From: Otis tarda
Lineage: Eukaryota; Chordata; Aves; Otidiformes; Otididae
NCBI GenBank assembly: GCA_026413225.1
Contig: CM048557.1
Span: 67,074,987 to 67,138,986, forward strand
Length of the DNA stretch: 64,000 bases
Reading direction: 5' to 3'
This document shows, in pieces, positions 12,401 to 24,300 of this stretch (its first letter is position 1; every line of letters starts with the position of its first letter). A program made the translations under genes and the position numbers. The notes under the pieces were generated by a model. It was not told where the DNA came from. It made no database searches and saw only the letters and a list, made by a program, of their open reading frames with translations.

Positions 12401-15400
12401 GGCATGGCTAAGCTAACGGGCAAAGGGCTAGAGTGACAGAAACATGACTCTTAACAGTTAATGATGTGTGTGAAAAGTACAGAAAGGTCAAGGCGGGGGT
12501 GGATCGGAGCTTCTGCTGACGTCTGTCAGCATTTTGGGGAAGTCTAGTTTCTCCTGAAGTCAATGAGGACTCAGGAGCGCTGATTTGCTTGCCGTTAATT
12601 GGAGGAAGAGGTAATGAGAACTGACTAATCGCCGAGCTGTGTGCCCTGCAGACTCATTCCGGTGTCAGTCATTATATCTTGCTGATCACTCAGACAAAAC
12701 CAAGTTTCAGGGGATTTCAGTGACTGGTCAGCACCCTTCCTTGGCTCAGTGTATTTGCGTAGTATGTAGGTGCCTTCCCCTATACAATAAGCTAGTAAAA
12801 ACTCTAGTGTTGGCGTAACTCAGCTGACACAGCAGTGAAGGCATCACAGCATATGCTCTAATTCCTGGAGAGCTTGCACTGAAGGTCCTAGACATGCTAA
12901 CATCATTGCTCACGTCTTCAATGTTACTGCGACCCCTGCAAATGAAATTAAGAGAGGTCTGTTGGCATCTGCTATAGGCACTCTTCTCTGCTTTTCTGCA
13001 CAAACACGCATGAGTGCTATTACTATATTGTTTTTTCCAGATAAGGCTTAAAGGATCAGTATTTAACTGCAGCAGTAAGTTCAAGGTATGAGACACGGTG
13101 TTTGCAGTAGAGTGATTTGTCACAAAACTTGGAGGGAAACGGCAGCAGTCAGATGATCCATCGCACGCTCACCTCATCTAAACGCAATTCAATTTAGACA
13201 GACCATTTGGCACAAAAATTAGAAAGATGACTTAACAAAAAGCGCGGAAGAATACTTCTGAACCCAGGTGTCAGATACATTTCTGCATGACATCCACGGA
13301 GGAGCTGTCCAAGAAAGCCTGTAGCCATTAATTGCTAGGTTGCAATTAAGGTGGCAGACAATGTTTAAAGCCCCTCCCATTCCGCCCTTTCCTGAATGTA
13401 TTTTAAGCGCAACACAAAATGAAAAATAAAAATAGACCAATGTGCTCTCCCCCACACTGTAGTACAACGCTTAAGAGCGCGGCTGGGCCAGAAGGAGTAG
13501 ATTTCTATGCAAACAACATAGAGAATGCCTTCCTTTAATCAGTTTGTTGCTTTGCACAGATAGCAGAACTAAATGAAGTCAACTGTAGAGTTTTAAAGTC
13601 ACCATTCAGCCTTTCAGTTGAGACAGATGGCTTTTACTTACAGTGCTTCCTCTGGCATTCAGTGGAGGATTTGGCAATCCTCTCTGGGTCTGGTTCTCAG
13701 CAATTTTCTGACATGGGGGCAGTTAGTGTCTTCATTGTACATAATAGTGCTGTAGAAGCCAGAAAAAAAAATGGCTCTTTTCTAGCCAGTTTACTCCTTT
13801 TCCGTCTGACAGAAGTGACTTTCTTTCCTGGTCCAGGAGTCAATGCACGCTGAGCAGTGGCCTCACACTGGCCTCTGGCCTTGCTGGTCTCTGCAAGTGA
13901 GCACGGAAGGCACATGCATTAGCAGACAATTGTTGAGAGTCCACCAATTTTTGCAAAGATTGCCAAATCCCCCATTACTGTCCTTTTCAGGGAATAAGAG
14001 AGCCCCAGTTTAACTGGGACAAAGACCAGCAGCTTTACCACTGTGTGACCTGGGCTGCATTGTCCAATGCGGGGAGGGATATGTGGCACTAGGGGGTAAA
14101 TGCAAAGTTACAGCTTTCCCATCACCCAGTAAACCTGGAAAATTAAACTAGATTCTGACCCATACCCAATTTCAAATCATTGTAACCTCACTTCTGTAAG
14201 AGGGTTACTCCTGATTTACACAGCAGCAAGTTAGAACCAAATATCAAATCTAATGGACCTGATTCTGATCGTATTTATACCAGCATAACCTAATGATGAT
14301 ACACTTAATTCACAACTAAAAGTCAAATTACTCACTATTGCTCAGTGAAGAGTCATGGTGGTTTCTTTCCTTCCCTGGCAATGAATCCAGTATCTACTGA
14401 CACTGACAAGTGTTCATCAGGTCTAGAACGGAGTGTTATGGGACAAATAAGTATGAGAGCGCGATGGTCACACTTGTCAGACCAAAGGTACTCCAGCACC
14501 TACCTCTGAGTTGCCTCTCGGGCTGCAGCTGCTTGCCTCTCTCGCTGACCCCTCTTTGGGCTCCTCCACAGCACCTCCCTCTGCGTATATCCCTGGGAAG
14601 AAGGAAATCAAGGCACAGGGATCAAAACAGAGCTAAACCAAACAGAAGGAATCACCTTCACAACAAGACTCGGATTCTGCTCTTGATAGAGAAGCGTAGA
14701 GTCCTGGGGTGACTGGAAGGTGCTGCATTCAGAGACATTTTGTGCATAATGTATTACTGTTTTCTTGGAACATGATCCTGCTCTCAGTTGCTCTTCTACC
14801 TCCTCTGAAGGCAGGGTTTTAATGCCACAGGCAGCGAGGGCACCAGGAAATGCAAGCGACATCTGAGACAAGCTACAATTACACCTATAAAAGTTTAGCA
14901 TAAAGCTCAGGAGAGCAGAAAGCAGAACATTGTCAGTCATGAGCTTTTAATTCTCAAACTGGCTCCTGAAAAAAAGATAAGATAAAGCCAAACCAGATTA
15001 ACCAACTTCAAAGCAAGCAGCAAGGAATTTAGGGGGTACTAGAATAGAAGGCAGCTGTTGAGAGCACTACTGAATAAAACAGGTACAGCTTCCTCACTGA
15101 CTTGCTCCTTGTCCTTTCCACATTTTTGGAAGGCTCCTGTGATGAGTCCCATCCCATAACCAGATTACAGCACCCAGGTAATGCGGGAATGTTTGCTACA
15201 GAAATGTTTAAGAGACCGATACAGGAATGCTAGAAGAAGCTCTGTGGCAGAGTCTTCTCCAATTAGTTATCCAAGGAAGAATGATATTGAATGACTCTTA
15301 CAAAGAACGCACAAAGCACTTATTGTTGTACTAATCATCAACTTTCTAAGTAAAATTAACCAATTTGCTAATTAAGACTCATGACAGTTCATCATTACAG

Positions 15401-18190
15401 TAACTATGCACTTCAGATGATTCATCATCTCGTAGCTGGCTCCCGTCGCTCGGGGATGTGCGTAATGGCTGCCTCCAGCGTGCAGGCGGGAGCGCGGCTC
15501 CTTCCCTGCTCCGAGCAATCCTGCTCATGAGTCACCTCGGCCTGGCTTGGGCAGCTGCTGCTTTCCAAAGAAGAAAAAAAAATAGAAAAAAAAATAAAAG
15601 AAGGAAAAAAAAAAAAGTAGGCAGCTCGAGACAGAAGTAATCTTTTTTCAGTTGGGATGGGAAAATTAGTTGCCCTTTCTAATATTATTTGGCCTGGATG
15701 ATCAGAAACTGAGCAGATAAGCCTTATGAGTCCCAAGTGACACATTTTAAATTAACATCTGTCCAACTGATGACAGGGGTCAGAGTCTCCTGCTGAAAAA
15801 AGAAAGAAGACGACTACTCTGCAGCAGAGAGGATGATGCAGCTGATGACTAAGAAGGGGAGACCCAGAGACTGGGAGACTCAGGGAGGGGGATGCCCAGG
15901 GATTCGGTGCCTCCTGCTCACTGGATCACTGCTCTCTGAACCTCCCGCTACCTGGGCCTCCACTCCTTGGGGCTCCGCATCACTGGGCACCCCACTCACT
16001 GAGCCTCCACGAGTGGATGCCCAGCCTCGAGGAGGACAGAGCCCTCCCAAGGCACAGCCATGCCTTCCCTCCCTTGGGCACCATCCAGAAGACCCCTTCC
16101 CCACAGCAACCCTGAGAGCTTGAGTGGCCCACACAACGTGATTCTTGACTCCTCTGGTGATCTCTCAGCTTTCTAAACATCTTCCCTTCTTCTCCACCTC
16201 AAGATGGGTAAACAATCTTACACCCATTTTACAGAGAAGGCACCAAACTCTTACCCCAAATTACACTGCTTCCCACTGGTGCCCATGCCGTTTGCAGAAC
16301 GCTCTGATCCAAGGCAAGAAGCAACACCAATATGAAGAGATTTGTATTTTATGTTCACCTCTGATGTAGCCTTCCTCACTTAAATGCCATGGTTTGACCT
16401 GTCCATCTCAAGTTCACAAAATGCAGACAAATCAGTCCCCAGGAGCTGCAGGATGAACGTATCTCATCTCCAGAGGCTTCTGAAGCACAGCAAACGATTA
16501 ATTAGATGAGGAAACTCAAGGTACTACAGCTGCAATGGTACAGGCAGGGCCACACAACACAAACACCGTGACCACCACAATACTCCAGCTTCACAGGAAA
16601 GTGTTCACACACTGGGGGAGCACCAATCTCCTGTCCCCGTGGGATGCCACCGCGAGGACAAAACACAATTCAGGGTAATCCCTGCATCGAATTCAGTGAT
16701 GCCCCTGTGTGACGCAGACCCACACTGTCATGAAGGAGCCTGCAAGGGCTGGGCTTGCTGCTGCTGGTGAGAGTAGACCCCCCCACCATGGCCCTTGGTA
16801 CCCCGCTCGTTGTGCTGGCAAAAGCAGCTGAGGCCACGGAGCTGTCTGCAACCACTCCAATCACTTGCCAGCCCTAAACGGGACATTTTAGTTGTAATTA
16901 GCTTAAACTGGTCCGAGCTAGCTCCACCAGCCTCCGTAATTCAAGGTGCAACCTCCTTGCTTTGCTGCTCAACTTGCCACCTGGGTGCTTGGGGACAGGC
17001 TGCATGATGTAAATCAACCTGCTTGAGGCTGAATTTTTCTGAGACCGGGGGGATTTGGCACCTGTAAATCAACTGGGCAAGGTGAGTCCCAGAAATACCG
17101 CAAAACCAGCCCAGCAAGCTGTGCGGAGGAGGGAAGGATGCTCATCAGCCACGTACGCTCTGCCCCATGGATAAAGGATACAAATCTCATCCTTCACACC
17201 TCTGAGGCAGCAAGAAAAGCCTGGCAGCACCTCCCAAAGACCTACTGCGTGCCTAGGCTTTGACATCTTCTTCCAAAGGGTTTCTTCAGCTCACCCAGCT
17301 GTTTGCAAGCAAATCTCGCAGCAGAAAGCAAAGCCCTGTCTAGCAGAGCAACAGGTGCATCGATCACGGCAGTCAACACATCCACCAGCCCAGCCAGGGA
17401 CAGGGATGCGTCCCCAGCTGCGCCTTCACCGAAAGTCATCCATCCATCATGGTGCAGCGACAGGACAGGAGAGATGGAACAAGTCAGACAGCAACCACAG
17501 GTGTTGAGCCAAGCAAAGCCCAAGCCGAGCCGCATCGGCAGCGAGGCAAGACACAAACTCCCTCCTGGGAACACGCTGCTTCACACGAGTGTGAGCACTC
17601 CACACACGAGTCTTTTGAAAGGGGAACGGCTTTAAATCATCCCTCACGGAGGGCAGAAACAGAGACATCAGTGGGAAAAATGTCTGCAAGGGGAGGACAG
17701 CAGCGATAGCAAGGGGTAACAGCTTTCTCCTCCTAAGCAGCACCAGCCCAGCTGAGAACAGACCAATTCATTGCAATGCCTTGAGCCTGAGGTTTATAAT
17801 TTTGGACTAGGGATCCTCTCAAAGGACCAGATGCATCTCATTGTGCTTGATGAGGCAGGTGGGAGAAATTAAGGGCACGTTAGGCCCACTCAGTAAAAAG
17901 CACTGGCTAGAAGTGAAGCATTATCTTCGAAAGGTCCAAGTTACAGCTCTGATTCCCCACTTATCTTCAGTCTTGCAGAGGGGAATGGGCTCAGAGGAGC
18001 TCAGGAGCAAGTTTTATTTGTAAATAAGTTGTATTTATAACATAAAGCACAAGAGAACTGATTTTTTTAGCCCCTTCCAAAGGATGGAGTAAACCCCTGC
18101 AGACAGCCCTACCAAGGGCAGGTAAAAGGCTCAAACGTTTTTTCACGGGGGTACAAATCACAGCGGGAGGGACCTCAGTGCCCGTTTTAA
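6500..18190. other. Intergenic region between inferred KTN1 promoter and TBPL2
   Basis: About 11.7 kb with no supportable exon. Open frames are short, differ between strands and match no family I recognise. It holds one CR1 tail (11138-11284) and a 19-base A-run (8613-8631). The G/C-rich patch at 15.83-16.14 kb has loose internal repetition but no clear unit. I see no tRNA, other small RNA gene or long inverted repeat. Distal regulatory elements for either flanking gene could lie here, but none can be named from sequence alone. Confidence 0.6.
11138..11284 (+). mobile_element. CR1: CR1 LINE 3'-end fragment
   Basis: This is the typical CR1 tail in plus orientation. It begins CATCCCTGGAAACACTCAAG, continues through the GGCCAGGCTGGACGAGGCTC and TGTCCCTGCTCCTTGCAGG blocks and the 'GGTCCCTTCCCACCCAAACC' block, and ends in the ATTCTATTCT-type 3' microsatellite. 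Only about the last 150 bp remain, the usual 5' truncation of a dead copy. The conceptual peptide ([17 protein letters not shown]) resembles that of the other CR1 copy at 20.3 kb, so both probably belong to related subfamilies. Confidence 0.9.
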
Positions 18191-18313
18191 ACAAAAAACA
18201 GCTGTGAGGGGTCCCAGCTCCCCGACGAGCAGCACCTGCCCCCGGTGCCGCCTCTTGGGGTTAAAACCGGGCCTGGGGGAGGCGTTGGGGGGCCTGGGCG
18301 GGCGGCTGCGCCC
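18190..18313 (+). promoter_or_regulatory. TBPL2 5' region / GC-rich promoter-proximal segment
   Basis: A G/C-rich block begins after an in-frame stop (TAA at 18188-18190) and runs into the TBPL2 start codon with no in-frame ATG between them. It fits a 5' UTR plus core promoter, and the GC-rich character continues to about 18.6 kb. A short TTAAAA word lies near 18261 but is not a convincing TATA box at a fixed distance. The transcription start is not determinable here. Confidence 0.5.
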
Positions 18314-18364
18314 ATGGATGGCGTGTCGCCGCTGGAGCGGTACCTGGAGCGCTGCGGAGGGCAG
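18314..18364 (+). CDS. TBPL2: TBPL2 coding exon 1
   Basis: Encodes 17 residues, [17 protein letters not shown], followed by the donor CAG|GTAAAG (phase 0). It lines up with the Y-L-x-x-C-x-x-Q-D block at the exon 1/2 border of mammalian TBPL2, where the D begins exon 2. The human protein has about 30 extra residues upstream of its matching Met that are absent here, because a TAA lies in frame at 18188. Confidence 0.85.
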
Positions 18365-21300
18365 GTAAAGGGTGGGGGAAGAGGAAAATAAAAAGCAAAA
18401 CAGAACCTGCGTTGGCCGGGAATCGAACCCGGGTCAACTGCTTGGAAGGCAGCTATGCTCACCACTATACCACCAACGCCACGTTGAACAAAATTCTCTG
18501 TCCGTGCCTGAACTGCATCTCGCCGGCCTAGGCCGGGCTTGGCGGGAATCTGCTGCCCTGCAGGGCTCCTCTCTGCGCCCGGCCCGGCCGCCATGTCCAG
18601 CCCAGCCCTGAGTGGGGGAGTTCCGGGTTATAACGATACAGAGCCCTTCCAGGGCTTACTTGCATCCTGTTGCAAGCTATTTTTATTTTTTTTTTTGTCT
18701 CAGAAAATGGGTTTAAATCTGTAGATCTCCTAGTTGCAGTTAGTAAAGCCCTCTGAATATAGCCCTATAAAATATATAATGTGGTGAGGTACAACACAGG
18801 GCTTTACAAATGCTACTGAGCTTTTTGCACTTCAGACTTGCTGGGATACTTAATAATAGCAGATGTGTGGGATATGGCTGCAGAAAGAAAAAAAAAAAAT
18901 CCAAGTCTGTTCCTTAAAGCAACTGGGTTTGATTTATGTGTACCTGGGTTGCAGAGATTCCTGCAGCAGAAGTGAAAATGGCTGTTTCCCCTCAAGCTGC
19001 CCCCAAAGTGAGTGATCTCAGACAGGATCTATGTGTGCAATCTCCTTCCTGGAGCTGCTGGGAGATGCCCAAAGCTATGCAGTTGATGGGGCCTTCAGTG
19101 AAGTTAATTAACCCAGAGTCTATAGCAATAACCCCTGGCAGCCAGCCCAATATAAACACGGTCTTGTGCCCCCCTTTCACAGCCTCTGAGCATCTGTCTG
19201 ACAAGAGGACAGTCTTCCCCAGCACTTAACCCTATAACAGCTTTTTTTTTTCTGCACCACTTATATGGAAATCTGATGAGAAAGAAACAGAAAGATGTTC
19301 TTATCTACTTTATGCAGTTTACTTTCTGCTGCTTTTCTAGACTTTTCAGCTGTTCAATGCTTCCAGCCTTATATACCACTCAATTCTCCAAACTGTCTGC
19401 TTTACATCTTTTTTTTAATTTAATTTATTTTTCATGGTCTCTGATGTCCCTTGATATGATGTCTGAGTAGTCCTACAGACTTGCAGTGCTGAGGCTTTTT
19501 TGTACCATCTTCTCTGCATCACAGTTCATATAAAACTTTCCTAACTTGTTCATGTACAGCTAGGCCTTAGTCCACTGGAGGCCTTGCAGAGACCGTGCCT
19601 TTCTTCTCCTGTTGTTAACTTGAAAAATACCTATCTTAAACAGAAATATTTTAGCTATTCTATAGTGTATTGTTATTTGTAAGTGTTAATACATTTTTAT
19701 CTGATCTCTTAATTCTCAGATAGTGCTCTTGGATCCTGTTTTCCAAAGAGCTAAGGGATTAAGGAGTACCTAGTCTTATTCACTAGCATTCTGCCCCAAA
19801 TGATCTCGTATGGGACTCTGCATCTAGAAGTCGGTTTTGGAAACAGCTTTGAACCTGGGTGTTTGCAGTGCTTTCAGAGCCGGACCTGATCACATCTGCA
19901 TTCAAGCTAGTAAGGGTTCTCTGGGAGGATGTGTTACTTAGGAAGAGTTTTCCAAGTCTCTGCGGGCAAATACACTGCAGAGTAAGTAGGAGCAGAGATC
20001 TCTGTGTGCATGGCTGCGTTGCTACGTGAGCTGATTAGCACAGAAGACAGCAGCACTAGCTCAGGGCTGAAAAGCATCGATCTGGAAACCCTGCTCCCAC
20101 TGGAGCTGGGCACTTGCTGCCAACTTGAGGGCCTCTCTTGTGTGCTGTTCTGATTTGTGCTTGGATTATTCAAGTCCTTTTGGCTCTTGAGACCAAAAAT
20201 GCTTAAATGAACACAAAACCTCTTGTATGGACCATCTAGTCCAAGCTGTCACCTGCCATGGGTATTGGCAGAAATCTTGGCAGAAGCTTTCCACTAACTG
20301 GAGATTTATGCTCTAATCCTAGAATGGTTATGGTTGGAAGGGACCTTCAAAGCCCATCCAGTCCAAGCCCCTGCCAGGAGCAGGGACATCTCCAACCAGC
20401 TCAGGTTGCTCAGAGCCTCATCCAACCTGGCCTTGAACGTTTCCAGGGATGGGGCATCCACCACCTCTCTGGGCAACCTGGGACAGTGTTCTACCACCCT
20501 CACTGTAAAAAATTTCTTCGTTATGTCTAATCTAAACCTACCCTTTTCCAGTTTAAAACCATTACCCCTTGTCCTGTTGCTACAGGCCCTGCTGAAGAGT
20601 TTCTCCCCATCTTTCCTGCAGCCCCTTTTAGGTACTGGAAGGCAGCTACAAGGTCTCCCTGGAGCCTCCTTCTCCAGGCTGAACAACCATAATGGAGAAT
20701 AGAATAAATCCTTTCTAAACTCTTGCCTCCTTGATATTATGATGCTTTTTAAATACCTTTTAATAATAAATAGCTGATAAAGAAGGACATTAGCATGCAA
20801 GAACTAGCTTGCAGATATGTCTTATGCTTGATCCGGGAAAGGATGCTGACTTTGCTGACTGTGTCTCACTTAAATTAGTCTGGTGACCTCCAGCAGCAGA
20901 AAGAATAAGCGGCTGGTGGTTCTGTGAGCTGCTGCCCTCTGTTGCACAAATCCAGCACAACACTGACACTGTGCCCTGGGAGCAGGGCAGGGAAATAGTA
21001 ATGTACTGAGTGGGAGCTAAAGCTAGCCAGAAAACGCCAGCTGTCTTCCTTGGAGTAACTCAGGAGCAATTATGTTGGTTATGTGAAGGGCAAAGGGCCA
21101 CACTGTACCCCTGGTCACTGCTGAAGGTATATAGTATTTCCCAGTTTGTGGTATTACAGGAGTATTCTAGACTGCCTTTGAAGTGTGGTGGGAAAATGCG
21201 TAGTTCCACTATAAAGTTACCTGGATTTTTATGTGCTGACAGACAAGCAAAGGACACACTGCCAAATTTTAAGACTATTCTTTGCTGTAATATGTATGGG

Positions 21301-24300
21301 GGGGGGAAATATTTCAACTTGCTCACTGAATAGAAGGTTGATGTAATTTAGTCTCCCAGTTAAAGTAAATGTTTTAAGAAAAGATCCTTAACGATGCTTT
21401 TTCTTACTTCAAGGATGACCTCTCAACTAGTCCTCAGCTGTTTACTCCCATGAGCCCTTATGATGTAGACCTTCCCATTCAAACAACTGAAGATGTGTTG
21501 TTCGGTTCTCAATTTCATCAGCCCAAAGAGCTTCCTACAGACTTCTCCTCTGTGGATCTCAGCTTTCTTCCAGACATTACCCAAGAAAACAAAGAACAAA
21601 ATCTATCTGAAGATGGTCATGAAATGCAAAAAGAGCTTGATAGCTCAATATCAAGAAATGAGGACAGCGATATCTTTGTGGATGAAAGCAGCTTGTCCTA
21701 CCCAGATGCAACTCAACCATCTCCTGAGGCATCTGGCACGTGTCCTCCTCTGACACCAATGACTCCTATGACCCCAGTGACACCTGCATCGGAAAGCTCT
21801 GGTATAGTTCCTCAGTTACAGTAAGTTGATGTATGTATTATATATGTAGCATAGATAATAGTAATAGTTTTGCTTAAACTGCAAGGTACTGCTCTGACTT
21901 CTCACTTAGAGAATGTAGCAAGCGTGGTTTGGTCTTCAATAAGCCCACTCAAAAACTAGAGGGGCAGTTATTTCTATTTGAGGAGATACGGAGCAAATGA
22001 ACTGACAATATTGGAAGTCTGGATACTGTGCTGAGCAGTGCAATACAAAAATGGAAATGGCACAGAACAATACCCAGCTTAGCAAAACAAGGGAGAGTGG
22101 ACTTGATAAATATGCTGGGTGAGTGAGTCTCTGAAATGCCTCTGGCTTGTTAAGGGGGAAAGGTCTCTTCCGGGAGACAGGAGATGAAGTCTCTCCATGG
22201 GAGAAGTGTTTGGTAGAAATTATTTATATGTAGTATCTACTACTACTTACTTCAGTCTGCAGGACAAAAAGAAAAAAAAAAGGAGAATTTGAAGAAGAGG
22301 ATTTCTTCCAGCGAAGTGAATGGTTAGGCTGACAGCAGACTGCAGGGGTTTAAAGATGTCTGTCTGCTTTTCTGCGTGCAGAAAGAGTTTGAATTGAGCA
22401 AGGGAAAGGGGCATGAAAAGAAGTCTGAGAAATGCTGGCCTTGTTAAAAGGTCCTCTCTAAGCTAGAGCAACCATGGAGTAGTTTTATGCCTTTAGAGAA
22501 TAACATACCCTTACCTACCTTAAGAGTGCTGTAGTAACTCTGCAAACACTCCAGTAATGGTTCAATTCAAAGCTGTAAGAGACTTCAGAGATGTAGTTAT
22601 TGGAAGACACACAAACTTAGTATTCAGGGACTAATAATTTCATACCTTGTTATATCTCAAACTGTGATTTTTGTATTGAATTACTTATGTTTGGCCAAAA
22701 GTAGCTTAATGCTAGAGTGGGAAAAAGGCAGGCAGGAAATTAGCTGATGGCAGTTATTAACTGGAGTGTGACTTCACATTAAGCTAATAACGTTGGGGGT
22801 TGGCTCTGCGGTGGCTTGCTTTTGCAATAAAAAAATTCCCCTCTCATTCCTCAGGAATATAGTGTCGACTGTAAACCTGGCTTGTAAACTAGATCTGAAG
22901 AACATAGCTCTGCATGCCAGAAATGCAGAGTATAATCCAAAGGTAAATCCTAAGGACTCAAAAGCTTTACCTGGACTCCCCTCTTTCAGTGCTGATGGAT
23001 TCTAATACACAAATCCACCATGAGCTTTGTCCCTTTTCTAATAGCACTGTCTTGATGCATGGGGGAGGTCATAAAAATCTGCACTTTGGGCCTGTTAAAT
23101 TAAAAGAAATACAAGGAGATTTTATTCTTTGAATAAAGCCCTAGCAATGAGATGTTATTACCAAGCTGTTTAAGAAAGGAGATGAACTCTCCCACCCGTA
23201 GCCAGCTACTTCCAGATGAAATGGCTCAATCATCCCTCACTGGGAGGAGGAAAGGTCTGCCCTGAAACTCTTGGCTGAAGGAAACAGAATTACTAGAGTC
23301 AAATTACTATTGCAAGATACTTCCAGCAACTGGCCTAGACTGCAGAAACCTCCTGGGAATAGATGGGTTTTCTGTACGTGACTCCAGACTGCTCAACAAA
23401 ATGGAAAGGACAAGGCAGTTGTCCTGTGACTGTAGCCCCCTGGTCCTGGGGGGTGGAAAATAACTTCAGGGTGGTAAATAAACACTTTTACAAAGCAAAT
23501 GCATGCTGTGTTGTGCTTTAAAAGTGACATTTCTTGAAAGAATGAGCAGAAATACAGCACCAGCTATATCCCTCAGCTGGACTGTGACATCTTCCTTTGA
23601 ATTTGTAGAGGTTTGCTGCTGTGATCATGAGAATCAGGGAACCACGAACAACAGCCCTCATCTTCAGTTCAGGAAAAATGGTCTGCACAGGAGCAAAAAG
23701 GTATTTTTTTAAAAAATTTTTCCTTCCCTCTAAAGGTCTGGGTCTTGCAACTATGCTTATATTCTGATGAAAAATGGCAGAAAACTGTTTAAATTATCTA
23801 GCAAAGGGCTGTCGTAATTGCAGTGAAAAAAATGAACCACTAGTGTTGAAAAGTGTCTAGCTTTCTTCATGATGGCAGTTTAGTAACTACTGAATTGCGT
23901 GCTTCTGTCCCTGAATATAGATTGAGCTGAGCAGATATTAGCAGAAAAGCTGCTAAAACGCCCAGGAACTGTTGAGGGGTTATTTGCATTTCTTGCTGAC
24001 TTTAAAGTGAGTTAGGACACAACTTGTGTCTGTCAAGTCTCCTTCCAGTGTCTGTGTTCTCTAGTCAACACATCTGCCTCTAGAGAAAATGAGAATTGGA
24101 GCAAAGCAAATATCACTTGGAAGCTCTTTTCCTCAAGTTCATCAGCTGCGTTGGTTTTTATGTCCCTACTCTGTCAATTAGACAATGCATTAACCTGCAG
24201 CCTAGGAGACCTCATCTCCAACCCCTACCACCATCCCAAACTAGCTAGATTATTGTATTGGTGTCTGCAGCCTACTTCTTGGGTCAGCTCTGAGAAGCTG

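Larger units (their letters stand above)
18365..21413 (+). other. TBPL2: TBPL2 intron 1
   Basis: A 3.05-kb GT-AG intron with donor GTAAAG and acceptor TTACTTCAAG. It contains an antisense tRNA-Gly gene 43 bp from its 5' edge and a minus-oriented CR1 tail (20320-20690). The remaining DNA shows no other feature I can support. Confidence 0.85.

Noticed and set aside
15830-16140. Loose repetition of CACTGG/CACTGAGCCTCC words
   Set aside because: There is no consistent period and the copies are too diverged to call a tandem array by eye.
18187-18594. 135-aa minus-strand frame over the tRNA
   Set aside because: It reads through the tRNA-Gly gene and the TBPL2 promoter with no protein similarity.
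20306-20800. 164-aa minus-strand frame
   Set aside because: It is the CR1 3' end in minus orientation plus flanking DNA, not a host gene.
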